DNA from: Acidihalobacter_A sp037381185 | Lineage (GTDB): Bacteria > Pseudomonadota > Gammaproteobacteria > DSM-5130 > Acidihalobacteraceae | Length of the DNA: 64,000 bases | Reading direction: 5' to 3' | Assembly: GCF_037381185.1 (NCBI RefSeq) | Contig: NZ_JARRQY010000036.1 | Span: 3,664-67,663 of the forward strand | In this document: in pieces, positions 33,796-42,123 of the stretch | Layout of the letters: the number at the start of each line of letters is the position of its first letter | Position numbering within the stretch: the first letter of the stretch is position 1 | Translations under genes and position numbers: made by a program | The notes under the pieces: generated by a model | What the model was told of the DNA's origin: nothing | The model's input: only the letters and a program-made list of their open reading frames with translations | Database searches by the model: none

Positions 33796-33844
33796 ACCTG
33801 CCGCCCCGGGGCGCATCCGTCCGGGTGATCGTTCGGTGAATAAT

Positions 33845-33870
33845 GAAGGGCGCCCGCATGGGCGCCCTTC
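33845..33870. terminator. Bidirectional hairpin terminator between htpG and pncB
   Basis: GAAGGGCGCCC at 33845-33855 pairs perfectly with 33860-33870 around loop GCAT (11 bp stem). It lies just before the convergent pncB stop and 50 bp after htpG. Confidence 0.75.
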
Positions 33871-33875
33871 GTGCG

Positions 33876-35219
33876 TTAGGCAGCCGAATCGAGCCGGCGC
33901 GCAAGCGCGTCGAGTTCGGCGCCGATTTCGACCGGGTAGGGCGATGTCTGCGGCGCGAGTTCGCGCAGTGCGGGAGGCAGACGTCCGAGCTGCTCGAGCG
34001 CGTGGCTGCGGGACTCCTGCAGGCTCGGCAGCGGCGCGAGCAGTTCGCCGCTGCGCAGCACCGGCTGCAGCAGGGGCTCACCCTGTACCGGAGCATTTTC
34101 CAGCGTGATGCAGTCCCCGGCCATGAACCCCTTGGCGTCGTGGCGGCGGTAGACCTGCTTGCGGCCCGGCCAGGTCGCTTTGCCTTCGGAGAGTTTGCGT
34201 CGCGCACGGCCGGCGTATTCCTGCAGCTTGTAGGCGCAGTCGAGGTAGGGCACGTCGCTGGAAACGTCCATGCGCGTACCGACGCCGAAGCCGTCGATAG
34301 GCGCGCCACTGGTGCGCAGTGCCTGCACGGCGTATTCGTCCAGATTGCCGCTGGCGAAGATGGTGACCTCCCGCAGGCCTCCGGCGTCCAGAATCGCGCG
34401 CACCTCGCGCGAGAGGACGCCGAGGTCGCCGCTATCGATGCGCACGCCGCGCACCTGGATACCCGCTTCGCGCAGTCGTGCGGCTACTTCGACCACCTTG
34501 TGTGCGCCCTCGAGCGTGTCGTAGGTGTCGATCAGCAGGACGGTCTTGTCCGGGTGGACACGGGCGAAGTCCTCGAAGCCGCCCAGCTCGTCATCGTGCG
34601 CCAACACAAAGGAGTGCGCCATGGTGCCGTACAGAGGGATGCCGAATTCCTTGCCGGCGAGCACGGTGGCACTGCCTTCGAAGCCGCCTAGATAGGCGGC
34701 GCGCGCCGCCAGCATGCCGGCTTCGGCGCCGTGTGCGCGGCGCATGCCGAAATCGACCAGCAGATGATCGGCGGCGGCCAGGCGTATGCGGGCGGCTTTG
34801 GAGGCGATCAGCGTCTCGAAGTGCAGCAGGTTGATGATGCGGCTTTCGACCAGTTGCCCCAGCGGCAGGGGAGCGGTGATGCGCAGGATGGGTTCGTCGG
34901 CGAAGAACACGCTGCCTTCGGCCATGGCGTCCACGTCGCCATCGAAGCGCAGACCCGAGAGGTAGTCCAGCAGCCGGCTGTTGGCATGGCCGCTGCGCTC
35001 GAGCCAGGCTAGCTCGGCCTCGCTGAAACGCAGCTCCTGCAGGAACTCGACGACCTGCGCCAGGCCGGCGGCCAGCAGGAAACGGCGCGAATCGGGGAGT
35101 CTGCGTACGAAGAATTCGAACACGGCGGTTTCGGTCATGCCGCGTTCCAGATAGGCCTGCATCATGGTCAACTGATAGAGATCGGTCAGCAGGGGGCTGG
35201 TGGGAACGCCCTCGGTCAC
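33876..35219 (-). CDS. pncB: Nicotinate phosphoribosyltransferase
   Basis: 447 residues from GTG 35219. The family pattern includes LLTDLYQLTMMQAYLERGMTETAVFEFFVRRLP, AYLGGFEGSATVLAGKEFGIPLYGTMAHSF with the catalytic His region, LIDTYDTLEGAHKVVEVA and VRIDSGDLGVLSREVR. It joins nicotinate to PRPP in NAD salvage. The GTGA overlap with pncA couples it to nicotinamidase, which makes its substrate, so the pair forms the deamidating salvage route. Confidence 0.95.
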   Translation of the reverse strand: MTEGVPTSPLLTDLYQLTMMQAYLERGMTETAVFEFFVRRLPDSRRFLLAAGLAQVVEFLQELRFSEAELAWLERSGHANSRLLDYLSGLRFDGDVDAMAEGSVFFADEPILRITAPLPLGQLVESRIINLLHFETLIASKAARIRLAAADHLLVDFGMRRAHGAEAGMLAARAAYLGGFEGSATVLAGKEFGIPLYGTMAHSFVLAHDDELGGFEDFARVHPDKTVLLIDTYDTLEGAHKVVEVAARLREAGIQVRGVRIDSGDLGVLSREVRAILDAGGLREVTIFASGNLDEYAVQALRTSGAPIDGFGVGTRMDVSSDVPYLDCAYKLQEYAGRARRKLSEGKATWPGRKQVYRRHDAKGFMAGDCITLENAPVQGEPLLQPVLRSGELLAPLPSLQESRSHALEQLGRLPPALRELAPQTSPYPVEIGAELDALARRLDSAA

Positions 35220-35797
35220 GGTTGGATATCCTCCACGGTGATGGTTGTTGCGCCCTTGGCGCGCATTTCGTCGATGGCGCGGGCGCCGTCTCCGGGTTCG
35301 ACGTCGACGGCACGTACGGCATCGACGAGAAGTATGACTTCGAAATCGGCGGCCAGGGCGTCGCTGACGGTGTTGAGCACGCAGTAGTCGGTGGCCAGGC
35401 CGCCGATGAAGAGGCGCGTCACTCCCTGCTTGCGCAGCTGCTCAGCCAGGTCGGTGTCCTGGAAGCCCGAGTAGGCGTCGGCCTCCACGGTATCCGCCTT
35501 GGATATGATCAGCGCGTCGCCCGGCAGTTCCAGGCCGGCCGCGAAAGCGGCGCCGGGGCTGTCGGCCACGCAGTGTTCCGGCCAGGGGCCGCCCTGAGCG
35601 GCGAACGAGCAGTGTCCGGTTGGATGCCAGTCGCGGGTGGCAACGATCGGCAGGCCGGCCGCACGGAAATGCGCGACATAGCGGTTGAGCAGCGGTACGA
35701 CGGCGTCGCCGTCGGCGACGCCGAGGCGTCCACCAGGCAGAAAGTCGTTTTGCACATCGACCAGAATCAGCGCGTCGTTGGCAGCGAGGCGTAGCAT
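35216..35797 (-). CDS. pncA: Nicotinamidase
   Basis: 193 residues of the isochorismatase-like hydrolase superfamily. The catalytic triad is visible as Asp14 (VDVQNDF), Lys100 (IISKAD) and Cys139 (LATDYCVLNT); metal ligands Asp56 and His58 lie in RDWHPTGH, with His75 in PEHC. It deamidates nicotinamide to nicotinate. The stop overlaps the pncB start. The gene is divergent from the TetR-type regulator, which could control it, though no operator was identified. Confidence 0.95.
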   Translation of the reverse strand: MLRLAANDALILVDVQNDFLPGGRLGVADGDAVVPLLNRYVAHFRAAGLPIVATRDWHPTGHCSFAAQGGPWPEHCVADSPGAAFAAGLELPGDALIISKADTVEADAYSGFQDTDLAEQLRKQGVTRLFIGGLATDYCVLNTVSDALAADFEVILLVDAVRAVDVEPGDGARAIDEMRAKGATTITVEDIQP

Positions 35798-35946
35798 GGA
35801 TTATCACTCCTGATGACCGGACGGCGCAGTGCGTGGGGGATATATTTCACCATAATTGCGCCAGCGCGCATGTCATGCAAGGGCTGCCACGGTCGTCGGG
35901 CGTATACTGCAAAGCCCCTGGGAGGTTTTTACGGAACGGAAAGGTC

Positions 35947-36513
35947 ATGGGGTCGAAAGGTGACGCCAATCGCCGGCGTATCGTGGATGCGGCGGATCAA
36001 CTGTTCTATCGGCAAGGTTACAACCGCACTTCGTTCAGCGATATTGCGCAGGCGGCCGAGTTGTCGCGAGGCAATTTCTATTATTACTTCAAGTCCAAGG
36101 ACGAGATCCTGGAGGCGGTGATCGAGCGTCGCCGCGAGCAGTACGCCGAGATGCTGGCCGAGTGGTCCGAAAGCGAGTCGACGCCGCGTGAGCGCCTGCG
36201 CCATTTCGTCCGCATGCTGCTTGATGGGCGCAGCGAGCTGCTGCGCTACGGTTGCCCGACCGGCTCCTTGACGCTGGAGTTGGCCAAGATCCAGAGTGAG
36301 CAGCAGGATCACGCGCGCGTGCTTTTCGAGGTGTTTCGGACGTGGCTGAGGCAGCAGTTCATCACTTTGGGACACACGCAGGATGCCGACGAGCTGGCCT
36401 GCCACCTGCTTGTCATGGGACAGGGGGTCAGCCTGCTGGCCCCGGTGTATGCGGATCCCGCGTTGATCGATAGTGAGGTGACTCAGATCGATGCCTGGCT
36501 CGATGCTCTCTAG
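35947..36513 (+). CDS. TetR/AcrR family transcriptional regulator
   Basis: 188 residues from ATG 35947 with AAAGG upstream. The N-terminal helix-turn-helix is RRRIVDAADQLFYRQGYNRTSFSDIAQAAELSRGNFYYYFKSKDEIL, the classical TetR pattern. The C-terminal ligand domain includes LLRYGCPTGSLTLELAKIQSE, which resembles the cysteine-containing pocket of the TetR subgroup including NemR/AcuR-like electrophile sensors ('GCP.GsL..El'). Its target is unknown; a NemR-like role over the broken OYE gene 9 kb away is speculation. The stop codon TAG lies within the left end of a MITE-like repeat. Confidence 0.88.
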   Translation: MGSKGDANRRRIVDAADQLFYRQGYNRTSFSDIAQAAELSRGNFYYYFKSKDEILEAVIERRREQYAEMLAEWSESESTPRERLRHFVRMLLDGRSELLRYGCPTGSLTLELAKIQSEQQDHARVLFEVFRTWLRQQFITLGHTQDADELACHLLVMGQGVSLLAPVYADPALIDSEVTQIDAWLDAL

Positions 36514-36634
36514 GGATGAGCTGCAAGGCGCCCGCAGCGCAGTGAGTGAGGCATATCAAATAGATGGGCGAAGGGGCGAGCAGGGCGCAACGTAGCAAAT
36601 CGCCCGTGTAGCCATTTAATCAACGTGTCCCTAG
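36510..36634 (+). mobile_element. MITE-like repeat, copy 1 (~125 bp)
   Basis: The element is bounded by CTAGGGA (36510-36516) and its inverted copy TCCCTAG (36628-36634). Its interior aligns in the same orientation with 57259-57404, sharing GCAAGGCG, AGAT-GGCGA, CGAGCA, CAACG-AGCAA-TCG and AGCC blocks. It has no coding capacity. It sits exactly at the TetR stop codon. Confidence 0.6.
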
Positions 36635-36646
36635 GCGGCGCGGCGC

Positions 36647-37645
36647 TCAGGGCTTGTTGCGGGCCAGCAACAGTCTCCGCGTTGCGCCGCCCGCGCTCGT
36701 CAGAAATACCGGTGCGCCGGCCAGCAGATACCAATAGAACGTGGTGAAACGCCACAGCACCAATGCCAGAGCTAGAGGTTCGGGTGCGAGCCAGGGCGCG
36801 AGCAACGCGGCGAAGCCGACCTCGACGCTGCCGGTACCTCCCGGCAGGAAACTCAATTGGCCGGCGAACAGCAGCATGCCCTGGATGATGAACAGATACG
36901 ACCAAGGCACGGCGTGCCCGAGGCCGAGCAGAATAACCGGCAGTACGCTGTAGCGCATCAGCCAGTGCCCCATGCAGAAGCCGTACAGCAGGATCAGCCG
37001 GTGCCGGGGCATGCTCAGCAGCAGGGCGATGCCGTGGCGAAACTGAATAATCCAACGCGCCATCTTGCGCCGGCGTCGCTCGCTGACGCGCAGCGGCCGC
37101 AGAATGCGGCCGAACAGGCGCAGCATGCCGCGGTAGCGGCGCATCAGCCCCCAGAGCAGGCCGAGGCCCGTGCCGAGCAACACGAGCAGCAGCGTTGCCA
37201 GCAGCAAGGGGTGCTCCAAGCGCTGATCGAAGGTGAATACCGCCAGCGCCAGCGGCAGCGCGGTGGCAAAGAAGGTCAGATCGGTGATCTGGTCGATCGC
37301 ATAGAGCGAAGCGGCGCGGGCGGTGGACAGCCCTTGCCGATGCAGCAGGTACACGTAGGTGAGCGGGCCGCCTACGCCGGCGGGCGAGGCGACGCCGGCG
37401 AATTCGGTGGCGATAACGGTCGCCAGCGCCCGTCGTCGCGGTATGGCGTGCGCCACGCCACCCAGCAGCAAGCGCAGGCGTGCGGCGTTGAAGCACCAGC
37501 CAAGCAAAATCATGCCGAGCGTGCCAATGATCAGCCAGGGCGATACTCGGATGAGTTGCGGCAGTACGTCGCTGCCGCCGTAGACGAGCGGGATCGCCAC
37601 GCTCAGCAGCAGGCTGAGCGCAGCGATCGCCAGATAGCGCTTCAC
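36647..37645 (-). CDS. Lysylphosphatidylglycerol synthase-type membrane protein (YbhN/UPF0104)
   Basis: 332 residues from GTG 37645 with roughly eight hydrophobic helices. The family pattern is seen in LLGGVAHAIPRRRALATVIATEFAGVASPAGVGGPLTYVYLLHRQGLS and in FLPGGTGSVEVGFAALLAPW near the C-terminus. Family members are flippase-like or lipid-linked domains, often next to glycosyltransferases. It overlaps the DUF2334 deacetylase gene by four bases (GTGA), so it is translationally coupled. Confidence 0.88.
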   Translation of the reverse strand: MKRYLAIAALSLLLSVAIPLVYGGSDVLPQLIRVSPWLIIGTLGMILLGWCFNAARLRLLLGGVAHAIPRRRALATVIATEFAGVASPAGVGGPLTYVYLLHRQGLSTARAASLYAIDQITDLTFFATALPLALAVFTFDQRLEHPLLLATLLLVLLGTGLGLLWGLMRRYRGMLRLFGRILRPLRVSERRRRKMARWIIQFRHGIALLLSMPRHRLILLYGFCMGHWLMRYSVLPVILLGLGHAVPWSYLFIIQGMLLFAGQLSFLPGGTGSVEVGFAALLAPWLAPEPLALALVLWRFTTFYWYLLAGAPVFLTSAGGATRRLLLARNKP

Positions 37646-38400
37646 ACCGCGTGCTCCAGCCAGTCGGCCTTGGTCATCGCCTGGCGCGTACGCAGCGCGC
37701 GGTTAAGCACGTCTCGCCAGAAGGCCACGGCGGCCGGGTGTTCGGCGTCAGCCGGGTGCAGGCCGAGGCGCAGCAGCGGCGCCTCGCGCAGACGTTGCTC
37801 CTGCACCGTGTTGACGATGCGTGAGGCGCCACGGCGCCAGGCCGAGCGCACGCTCCACACCAGACTGGGATAGCGGTATTCGTACCAATCGGGCAGAGCA
37901 TAGAGCGCGCTGCGGGTGGACGTGTAGGCGAAGGGCATGCGGCCCAGTGCCGCGCGGGTGCCCTCGCTCATCAGCCAGGCGGGGGCGACGAAACCGCGCA
38001 CCGTCCAGCCCAGCCTGGCGAACTGCTCCAGACCCGCAGACATGTGTCGTTCGGCGGTGACGGTATCAAGCGCGGCGAATTCGCCTTCCGAAGCGGTATA
38101 CAGCCGGCGTGTCGCCCACTGCAGCGGGCCGCGCGGGCGCGGCGCGCTGTCGTCCAGGTGGTGGAGGCCGTGCAGCGCGAGTTCGTCACCGCGCGTAAGT
38201 CTTTGTTCGATAGCGCTGCGGAATGCGGAGTCGTCCTCGATGCGGCCGCGGTGGTGGTAGTCGGGGACCACCAGCAGGGTGACGGGCACTTCGCCGCAGC
38301 CGTCGATCATCTCCAGCAGTCGGGCGCAGGCCGGCCAGGTGGCGGGGGCGACGTCGTGCAGCACGACGCTGACCGCGGGCCGCATTTCAGCCGCTCGCAT
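37642..38400 (-). CDS. DUF2334 polysaccharide-deacetylase-like protein
   Basis: 252 residues from ATG 38400 (ATG 38385 and 38421 are alternatives). The opening VSVVLHDVAPATWPACARLLEMID and the segment DELALHGLHHLD hold the His/Asp residues of the NodB-like barrel. VRGFVAPAWLMSEGTRAAL is typical of DUF2334 proteins. These are putative deacetylases of cell-surface glycans or glycolipids. It overlaps the glycosyltransferase stop by 14 bp and the YbhN-like start by 4 bp, forming a compact three-gene operon. Confidence 0.85.
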   Translation of the reverse strand: MRAAEMRPAVSVVLHDVAPATWPACARLLEMIDGCGEVPVTLLVVPDYHHRGRIEDDSAFRSAIEQRLTRGDELALHGLHHLDDSAPRPRGPLQWATRRLYTASEGEFAALDTVTAERHMSAGLEQFARLGWTVRGFVAPAWLMSEGTRAALGRMPFAYTSTRSALYALPDWYEYRYPSLVWSVRSAWRRGASRIVNTVQEQRLREAPLLRLGLHPADAEHPAAVAFWRDVLNRALRTRQAMTKADWLEHAV

Positions 38401-39607
38401 GTTTTCTTGCCTGCGTCGCATGTGGCACCGCCGCGCCGGTCAGCGCGGCGTAGCGTTCGATCAGTCCGGTGAACGCGCTGTCCCAGCTCCAGTGGGCTTC
38501 GACGCGCTGCCGGGCGGCGCGGCCCATCGCCGCCGTGTCGTGTTCGAACAGTGCGCGCACCGCCTCGCCCAGGTGCTCCGGCATGCTCGAGCGCGCCAGC
38601 ACGCCGACTTCCGGCGTGACCAACTCGGGGATGGCGCCGGCGTCTACGCCGATCACCGGCAGGCCGCTGGCCATGGCCTCAAGCACGATCAGGCCGAAGG
38701 TCTCCGTATCGCCGGCATGGATCAGGGCGTCCGCTCCGGCCAGCAGGGGCGCAAGTTCGTCGGCGCCGAAGAAGCGCGACAGGCAACTGACGTTGCCGCC
38801 GGAACGGTAGGGCATGTCCGGGCCGAGCAGCAGCAGGTGGTATTGCGGGCCGAGCAGCGCGAAGGCCTGTACCAGTTGATCGAGATTCTTTTCGCGCGCG
38901 TAGCGCCCGGCGAAGGCCAACAGCTTCGTCTCCCGGGGAATACTCAGGCGGTCGCGCAGCGTGGTATCGCCCAGCTGTGGATGGAACTGCACGGTATCGA
39001 CGCCCAGCGGCTGGACGGCAACGCGTTCCACGCCGATATCCAGCAGGGTATCGCGCATGCTGCGGCTGGGGGTGAACACTTGATCGAATTCCCGGTACAG
39101 CGTCTGCACGTAGCGCCGTACCGCGGGCAGGATCCAGCAGCCGAGGCGTTTGTCGAGCAGGCGGGGCAGATCGGAGTGGTAGAAGCCCACCACGGGGATC
39201 CCCAGGCGCTGGCCGGCTTCGAGTGCGGCACGCGCGAGGCGATAGGGATCGCCGGCCTCGATCAGATCGGGGGCGAGTTCGGCCAGTTTGTGCTGCCAGG
39301 TCGTGCGGCGCAGCGGGAAACGGTAGCCGTTGGAGAACGGCAGCGGCGGGGCCGGCAGGGTGTAGTGTCCAGGTGCGGGCTCCCCCACATGCAGCCCAGG
39401 TGTCAACAGGCTGTGGCGCCAGGGCGTATGATGCGCGAACCAGGCGCGCTTGGCGTCCAAGTAGCGACGCACACCACCGCTTTGAGGCGCGTAGAACATG
39501 GTGACGTCGGCAATGTGCCTGCCGTCCGGACGGTCTCCGCCTGCCCGGACCGTTCCAAGGGGAGGCGTTGAAGTGTGTCGTGTCCGGGATACGTGTCTGG
39601 AACCCAT
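38387..39607 (-). CDS. Glycosyltransferase family 4/1 (GT-B fold)
   Basis: 406 residues. The GT-B donor-binding pattern is present: KLLAFAGRYAREKNLDQLVQAFALL, FFGADELAPLLAGADALIHAGDTETFGLIVLEAMASGLPVIGVDAGAIPELV, with the catalytic E-x7-E region. The acceptor-side N-terminal domain begins FYAPQSGGVRRYLDAKRAW. It likely transfers a sugar to a lipid acceptor. Context with a DUF2334 deacetylase and a flippase-like protein suggests glycolipid synthesis; the substrate is unknown. ATG 39499 is a shorter alternative start. Confidence 0.88.
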   Translation of the reverse strand: MGSRHVSRTRHTSTPPLGTVRAGGDRPDGRHIADVTMFYAPQSGGVRRYLDAKRAWFAHHTPWRHSLLTPGLHVGEPAPGHYTLPAPPLPFSNGYRFPLRRTTWQHKLAELAPDLIEAGDPYRLARAALEAGQRLGIPVVGFYHSDLPRLLDKRLGCWILPAVRRYVQTLYREFDQVFTPSRSMRDTLLDIGVERVAVQPLGVDTVQFHPQLGDTTLRDRLSIPRETKLLAFAGRYAREKNLDQLVQAFALLGPQYHLLLLGPDMPYRSGGNVSCLSRFFGADELAPLLAGADALIHAGDTETFGLIVLEAMASGLPVIGVDAGAIPELVTPEVGVLARSSMPEHLGEAVRALFEHDTAAMGRAARQRVEAHWSWDSAFTGLIERYAALTGAAVPHATQARKHASG

Positions 39608-39643
39608 CTCATGATGATGCTAAGGCTATAACAGGGTGACAGT

Positions 39644-40285
39644 ATGACCGATTTCAACACCGCTCTCGATCTCTATCTTAGCGGTGACCGCGAGACGGCC
39701 CTGCGTTTGTGGCGGATGCTGGCCGAGCAGGGCGATGCACGCTCGCAGTACAACCTCGGTGTTCTCTGCGATGCCGGCGATGGTGTGCCCGAAGACAAGG
39801 TGTTGGCGGTGCAGTACTACCGCCAGGCTGCCACGCAAGGCTTTGCCGACGCCGCCTTCAATCTGGCTGTGATGCTGGACGAAGGCGAAGGCATGCCGGC
39901 GGACGCCGGCGAAGCTGCGCATTGGTTCTGGGTGGCCGCGGATGCAGGTAATGTACAGGCGCAGTTCCGTCTCGGCCTGAAGTACGACGCCGGCCGGGGG
40001 TTGCCTAGGGATGCCGAACAGGCCGCGCAGTGGTATTACCGCGCTGCGCAGGCCGGTGAGCCTCATGCCGCAAGCAACCTCGGGCGCTGTTTCGCCATGG
40101 GCGAGGGAGTGCCGCGCAGCGATGTGGATGCCTACAAGTGGTTCAACATCGCCGCCGAACTCGGTGCGGCCAACGCTGCGCGCTATCGCGAGCGGGTTGC
40201 GCGGGAGTTGAGTGCCGATGAGCGCTTACGGGCGGGGGAGTTGTCGCAGGCGTGGTTGAGGGAGTTTCGGCAGCGGGTTGGGTGA
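39644..40285 (+). CDS. Sel1-repeat protein
   Basis: 213 residues made almost entirely of Sel1-like (TPR-related) repeats of about 36 residues: ARSQYNLGVLCDAGDGVPEDKVLAVQYYRQAATQG, ADAAFNLAVMLDEGEGMPADAGEAAHWFWVAADAG, VQAQFRLGLKYDAGRGLPRDAEQAAQWYYRAAQAG and HAASNLGRCFAMGEGVPRSDVDAYKWFNIAAELG. There is no signal peptide, so it is cytoplasmic. Such proteins are protein-interaction scaffolds. It is divergent from the glycosyltransferase operon. Confidence 0.88.
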   Translation: MTDFNTALDLYLSGDRETALRLWRMLAEQGDARSQYNLGVLCDAGDGVPEDKVLAVQYYRQAATQGFADAAFNLAVMLDEGEGMPADAGEAAHWFWVAADAGNVQAQFRLGLKYDAGRGLPRDAEQAAQWYYRAAQAGEPHAASNLGRCFAMGEGVPRSDVDAYKWFNIAAELGAANAARYRERVARELSADERLRAGELSQAWLREFRQRVG

Positions 40286-40373
40286 GTGTTGGTGGGTTGT
40301 GTTGCGGCCTTTTTGAACACGGTTTCGTTTGACAGTCGGGGGCCGTGTCCAGCGCGAATCAGCTGCGGGACGT

Positions 40374-40481
40374 TTTTGATCCTGCGGCAGTGAAGACGAC
40401 GTAATTGCTGGCTTGGGTGATCTGTTTCGGGCGCGATTCGATGCCTGAGGATTCGCTCTGATTCGGTGATGCGCCCGAGCC
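40374..40481 (+). repeat. 108 bp inverted repeat, left arm
   Basis: Ungapped alignment with the reverse complement of 41248-41355 gives about 20 mismatches in 108 bases (roughly 81% identity). The best-conserved blocks are TTTTGATCCTGCG and GTTTCGGGCGCGAT. The arms bound a 982 bp segment. Confidence 0.85.
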
Positions 40482-40692
40482 TTGTCCCTACGGGCGGACC
40501 TCGAGCGCACACCCCATCGCGGGGCACCGCAGGCACTTGCTATCCTGGCAAAGCCTGCTCGGGCGGCTTCCCTGCCGCCCGACCCCGCGCCGGGGCGCAC
40601 GCTCGAGGCAAGGCCACACAGGAACCGGGGAGACAAAACAGAACGTGCCCCAGCCCTGTGAGTTACACCCAAACCAGTTCAGAATGATTTGG

Positions 40693-40792
40693 TTTCGGAC
40701 TTGCGCTGTTTTGACGTTAGGTCCCCCCCTGATCGCTTGCCTCGCGGGCGTGCGCCTGGGCGGGGATGGCCGGCAGGGCGCCGGCCAAGCAG
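40693..40792 (+). repeat. Dispersed ~97-100 bp intergenic repeat, copy 2
   Basis: It aligns directly with 21759-21855 (same orientation), from TTTCGGACT through CAAGCAG. An imperfect inverted relative lies about 50-140 bp upstream (40554-40650), sharing the GGCGCACGC-CGAGGCAAG block in reverse complement. Confidence 0.75.
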
Positions 40793-40868
40793 CTCTTGGC
40801 CTGGATGGCTATAGCTGCGAGCCCCGTTCAGGCGTACGTTCGCGAGGTTGCCCGTCAGGGACAAGCAC

Positions 40869-40901
40869 AGCACTCTGCACCTGTGCCATTCGCGACTGCA
40901 G
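40869..40901 (-). repeat. 33 bp inverted repeat, left arm
   Basis: The reverse complement of 40869-40901 matches 41102-41134 with 3 mismatches in 33 bases; the shared core is GAATGGCACAGG followed by GCAGAGTGCT. It lies inside the larger 108 bp inverted pair. Confidence 0.8.
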
Positions 40902-41101
40902 TGGGTTGGTGTGTGTTCAGGGCAAGGCGCGGTGCGAAGGCAATGGCCCGAGCCCTTGGCAAGCGCCGCAACGCAGCCATGGGCGCACACCAGCCCACCC
41001 GAAGGGCGACACCAGGCTGTCCCGCCCCGGTGTTGCGTCGCTTGTGAAGGCAATGAGCCTTCCCGGCGCGATGCGCCTTGTGGCGAAATAGCCTGAAGAC
41101 G

Positions 41102-41134
41102 CTGCAGCCGTGAATGGCACAGGCGCAGAGTGCT
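41102..41134 (+). repeat. 33 bp inverted repeat, right arm
   Basis: Partner of 40869-40901. It lies immediately before a TTTCTTTG/CAAAGAAA hairpin region. Confidence 0.8.
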
Positions 41135-41247
41135 TGGGGGTGCGTTTCTTTCGCCGGTTTCTTTGCGCACTCAAAGAAAAAATCGCCGGGAGCAATTTTT
41201 CGCGCAAACCCCGAAGGGGTGAGGCGCAGGGATGCGCCGAACAAATC

Positions 41248-41355
41248 GGCTCGGGCGCGTCACCGAGCCAGAGCGAATCCCCATGCATCGGATCGCGCCC
41301 GAAACACGCCGCCACAGCCAGTAAACACGTCGCTCTCACTCACGCAGGATCAAAA
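41248..41355 (-). repeat. 108 bp inverted repeat, right arm
   Basis: Partner of 40374-40481 in inverted orientation. Its right end is 46 bp from the stop of the glycerophosphodiester phosphodiesterase gene. Confidence 0.85.
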
Positions 41356-41400
41356 CCGCAAACGCGGATTCGCACCCAAAACCACACCCCAAAAAGCGCG

Positions 41401-42123
41401 TCAGCGCCCCAACAGAGTCGGCGGATCATCGGTGAACACCGACTCCACGCCCCAGTCGATCAACTGCCGGGCACGGTCGCGATCATTGACCGTCCAGGCA
41501 CGCACGGCCAGACCGGCCTCGCGCAGCATGGGCGCCAACTCGGGGGTGACGATGTTCGCGTCCACATGCCAGGCATCGAGTTCGAGGCTCCGGCTGATCT
41601 CGCGCCAGTCCTCGGGAAAATGCTCTGCACCCTGCGCGCGCGGGTGGTCGGGCAGCAGTCTGTGCATCGTGGCGACGGTGTTGCCGGAGAAGCTCGAGAT
41701 GATCAGCGACTCGGGCAGCGCGACCGTACGGAGCAGATCGGCAACCGCCTCGGCGGTGTCGGTTTCGTGGGTGTCGAGTGGCTTGATCTCGATGTGCATG
41801 CCTATGCCGAGACTGCGGCAGAGTTCGATCGTGGCGTCCAGGCGAGGAATGCGGACGCCGGCGTACTCAGGTCCGAACCAGGCACCGGCGTCGGCCTGTG
41901 CGAGCGTGGCCCAGTCGTGCTCGCGCACCGTGCCTGTCAGGTCGGTGGTGCGCTCGAGTTCGTGATCGTGCATCAGCACCAGCACGCCGTCGCGGGTGAG
42001 CTGCGCGTCGATTTCGATCCACGGCAAGCCGAGTCGGGCGGCCAGTTCGATGCCGGGGAGGGTGTTCTCGGGTGCAAGACGTGCGGCGCCGCGGTGGCCG
42101 ATAAGCTGGGCTGGGGTTGGCAT
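41401..42123 (-). CDS. Glycerophosphodiester phosphodiesterase
   Basis: 240 residues, cytoplasmic (no signal peptide), the size of UgpQ. The GDPD signature is HRGAARLAPENTLPGIELAARLGLPWIEIDAQLTRDGVLVLMHDHELERTTD, with catalytic His-Arg, metal-binding Glu/Asp and second His. LHIEIKPLD is present as MHIEIKPLD. It hydrolyses glycerophosphodiesters to sn-glycerol 3-phosphate and an alcohol. It is 14 kb from the ugp-like importer, which could deliver its substrates; no Pho box was identified at this gene. Confidence 0.93.
   Translation of the reverse strand: MPTPAQLIGHRGAARLAPENTLPGIELAARLGLPWIEIDAQLTRDGVLVLMHDHELERTTDLTGTVREHDWATLAQADAGAWFGPEYAGVRIPRLDATIELCRSLGIGMHIEIKPLDTHETDTAEAVADLLRTVALPESLIISSFSGNTVATMHRLLPDHPRAQGAEHFPEDWREISRSLELDAWHVDANIVTPELAPMLREAGLAVRAWTVNDRDRARQLIDWGVESVFTDDPPTLLGR

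Larger units (their letters stand above)
40286..41400. other. 1.1 kb gene-free island of nested inverted repeats
   Basis: No credible gene, tRNA or rRNA is seen. The stretch contains 108 bp inverted repeats (40374-40481, 41248-41355), a 33 bp inverted pair (40869-40901, 41102-41134), a copy of the dispersed repeat (40693-40792) with a degenerate inverted relative at about 40554-40650, and small hairpins such as GGGCGGC/GCCGCCC at 40561-40580 and TTTCTTTG/CAAAGAAA near 41158-41179. Confidence 0.8.

Noticed and set aside
37937..39571. Long plus-strand frames opposite the deacetylase and glycosyltransferase genes
   Set aside because: They are rich in Arg/Ala/Gln from antisense reading of GC-rich genes and no family features are seen.
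40860..41339. Small overlapping frames (about 80-160 codons) in the repeat island as genes
   Set aside because: They span the repeats, lack ribosome binding sites and family features, and several overlap each other on both strands.
40286..41400. CRISPR array in the repeat-rich island
   Set aside because: Repeats are long, few and mostly inverted; there are no regularly spaced short direct repeats and no cas genes.
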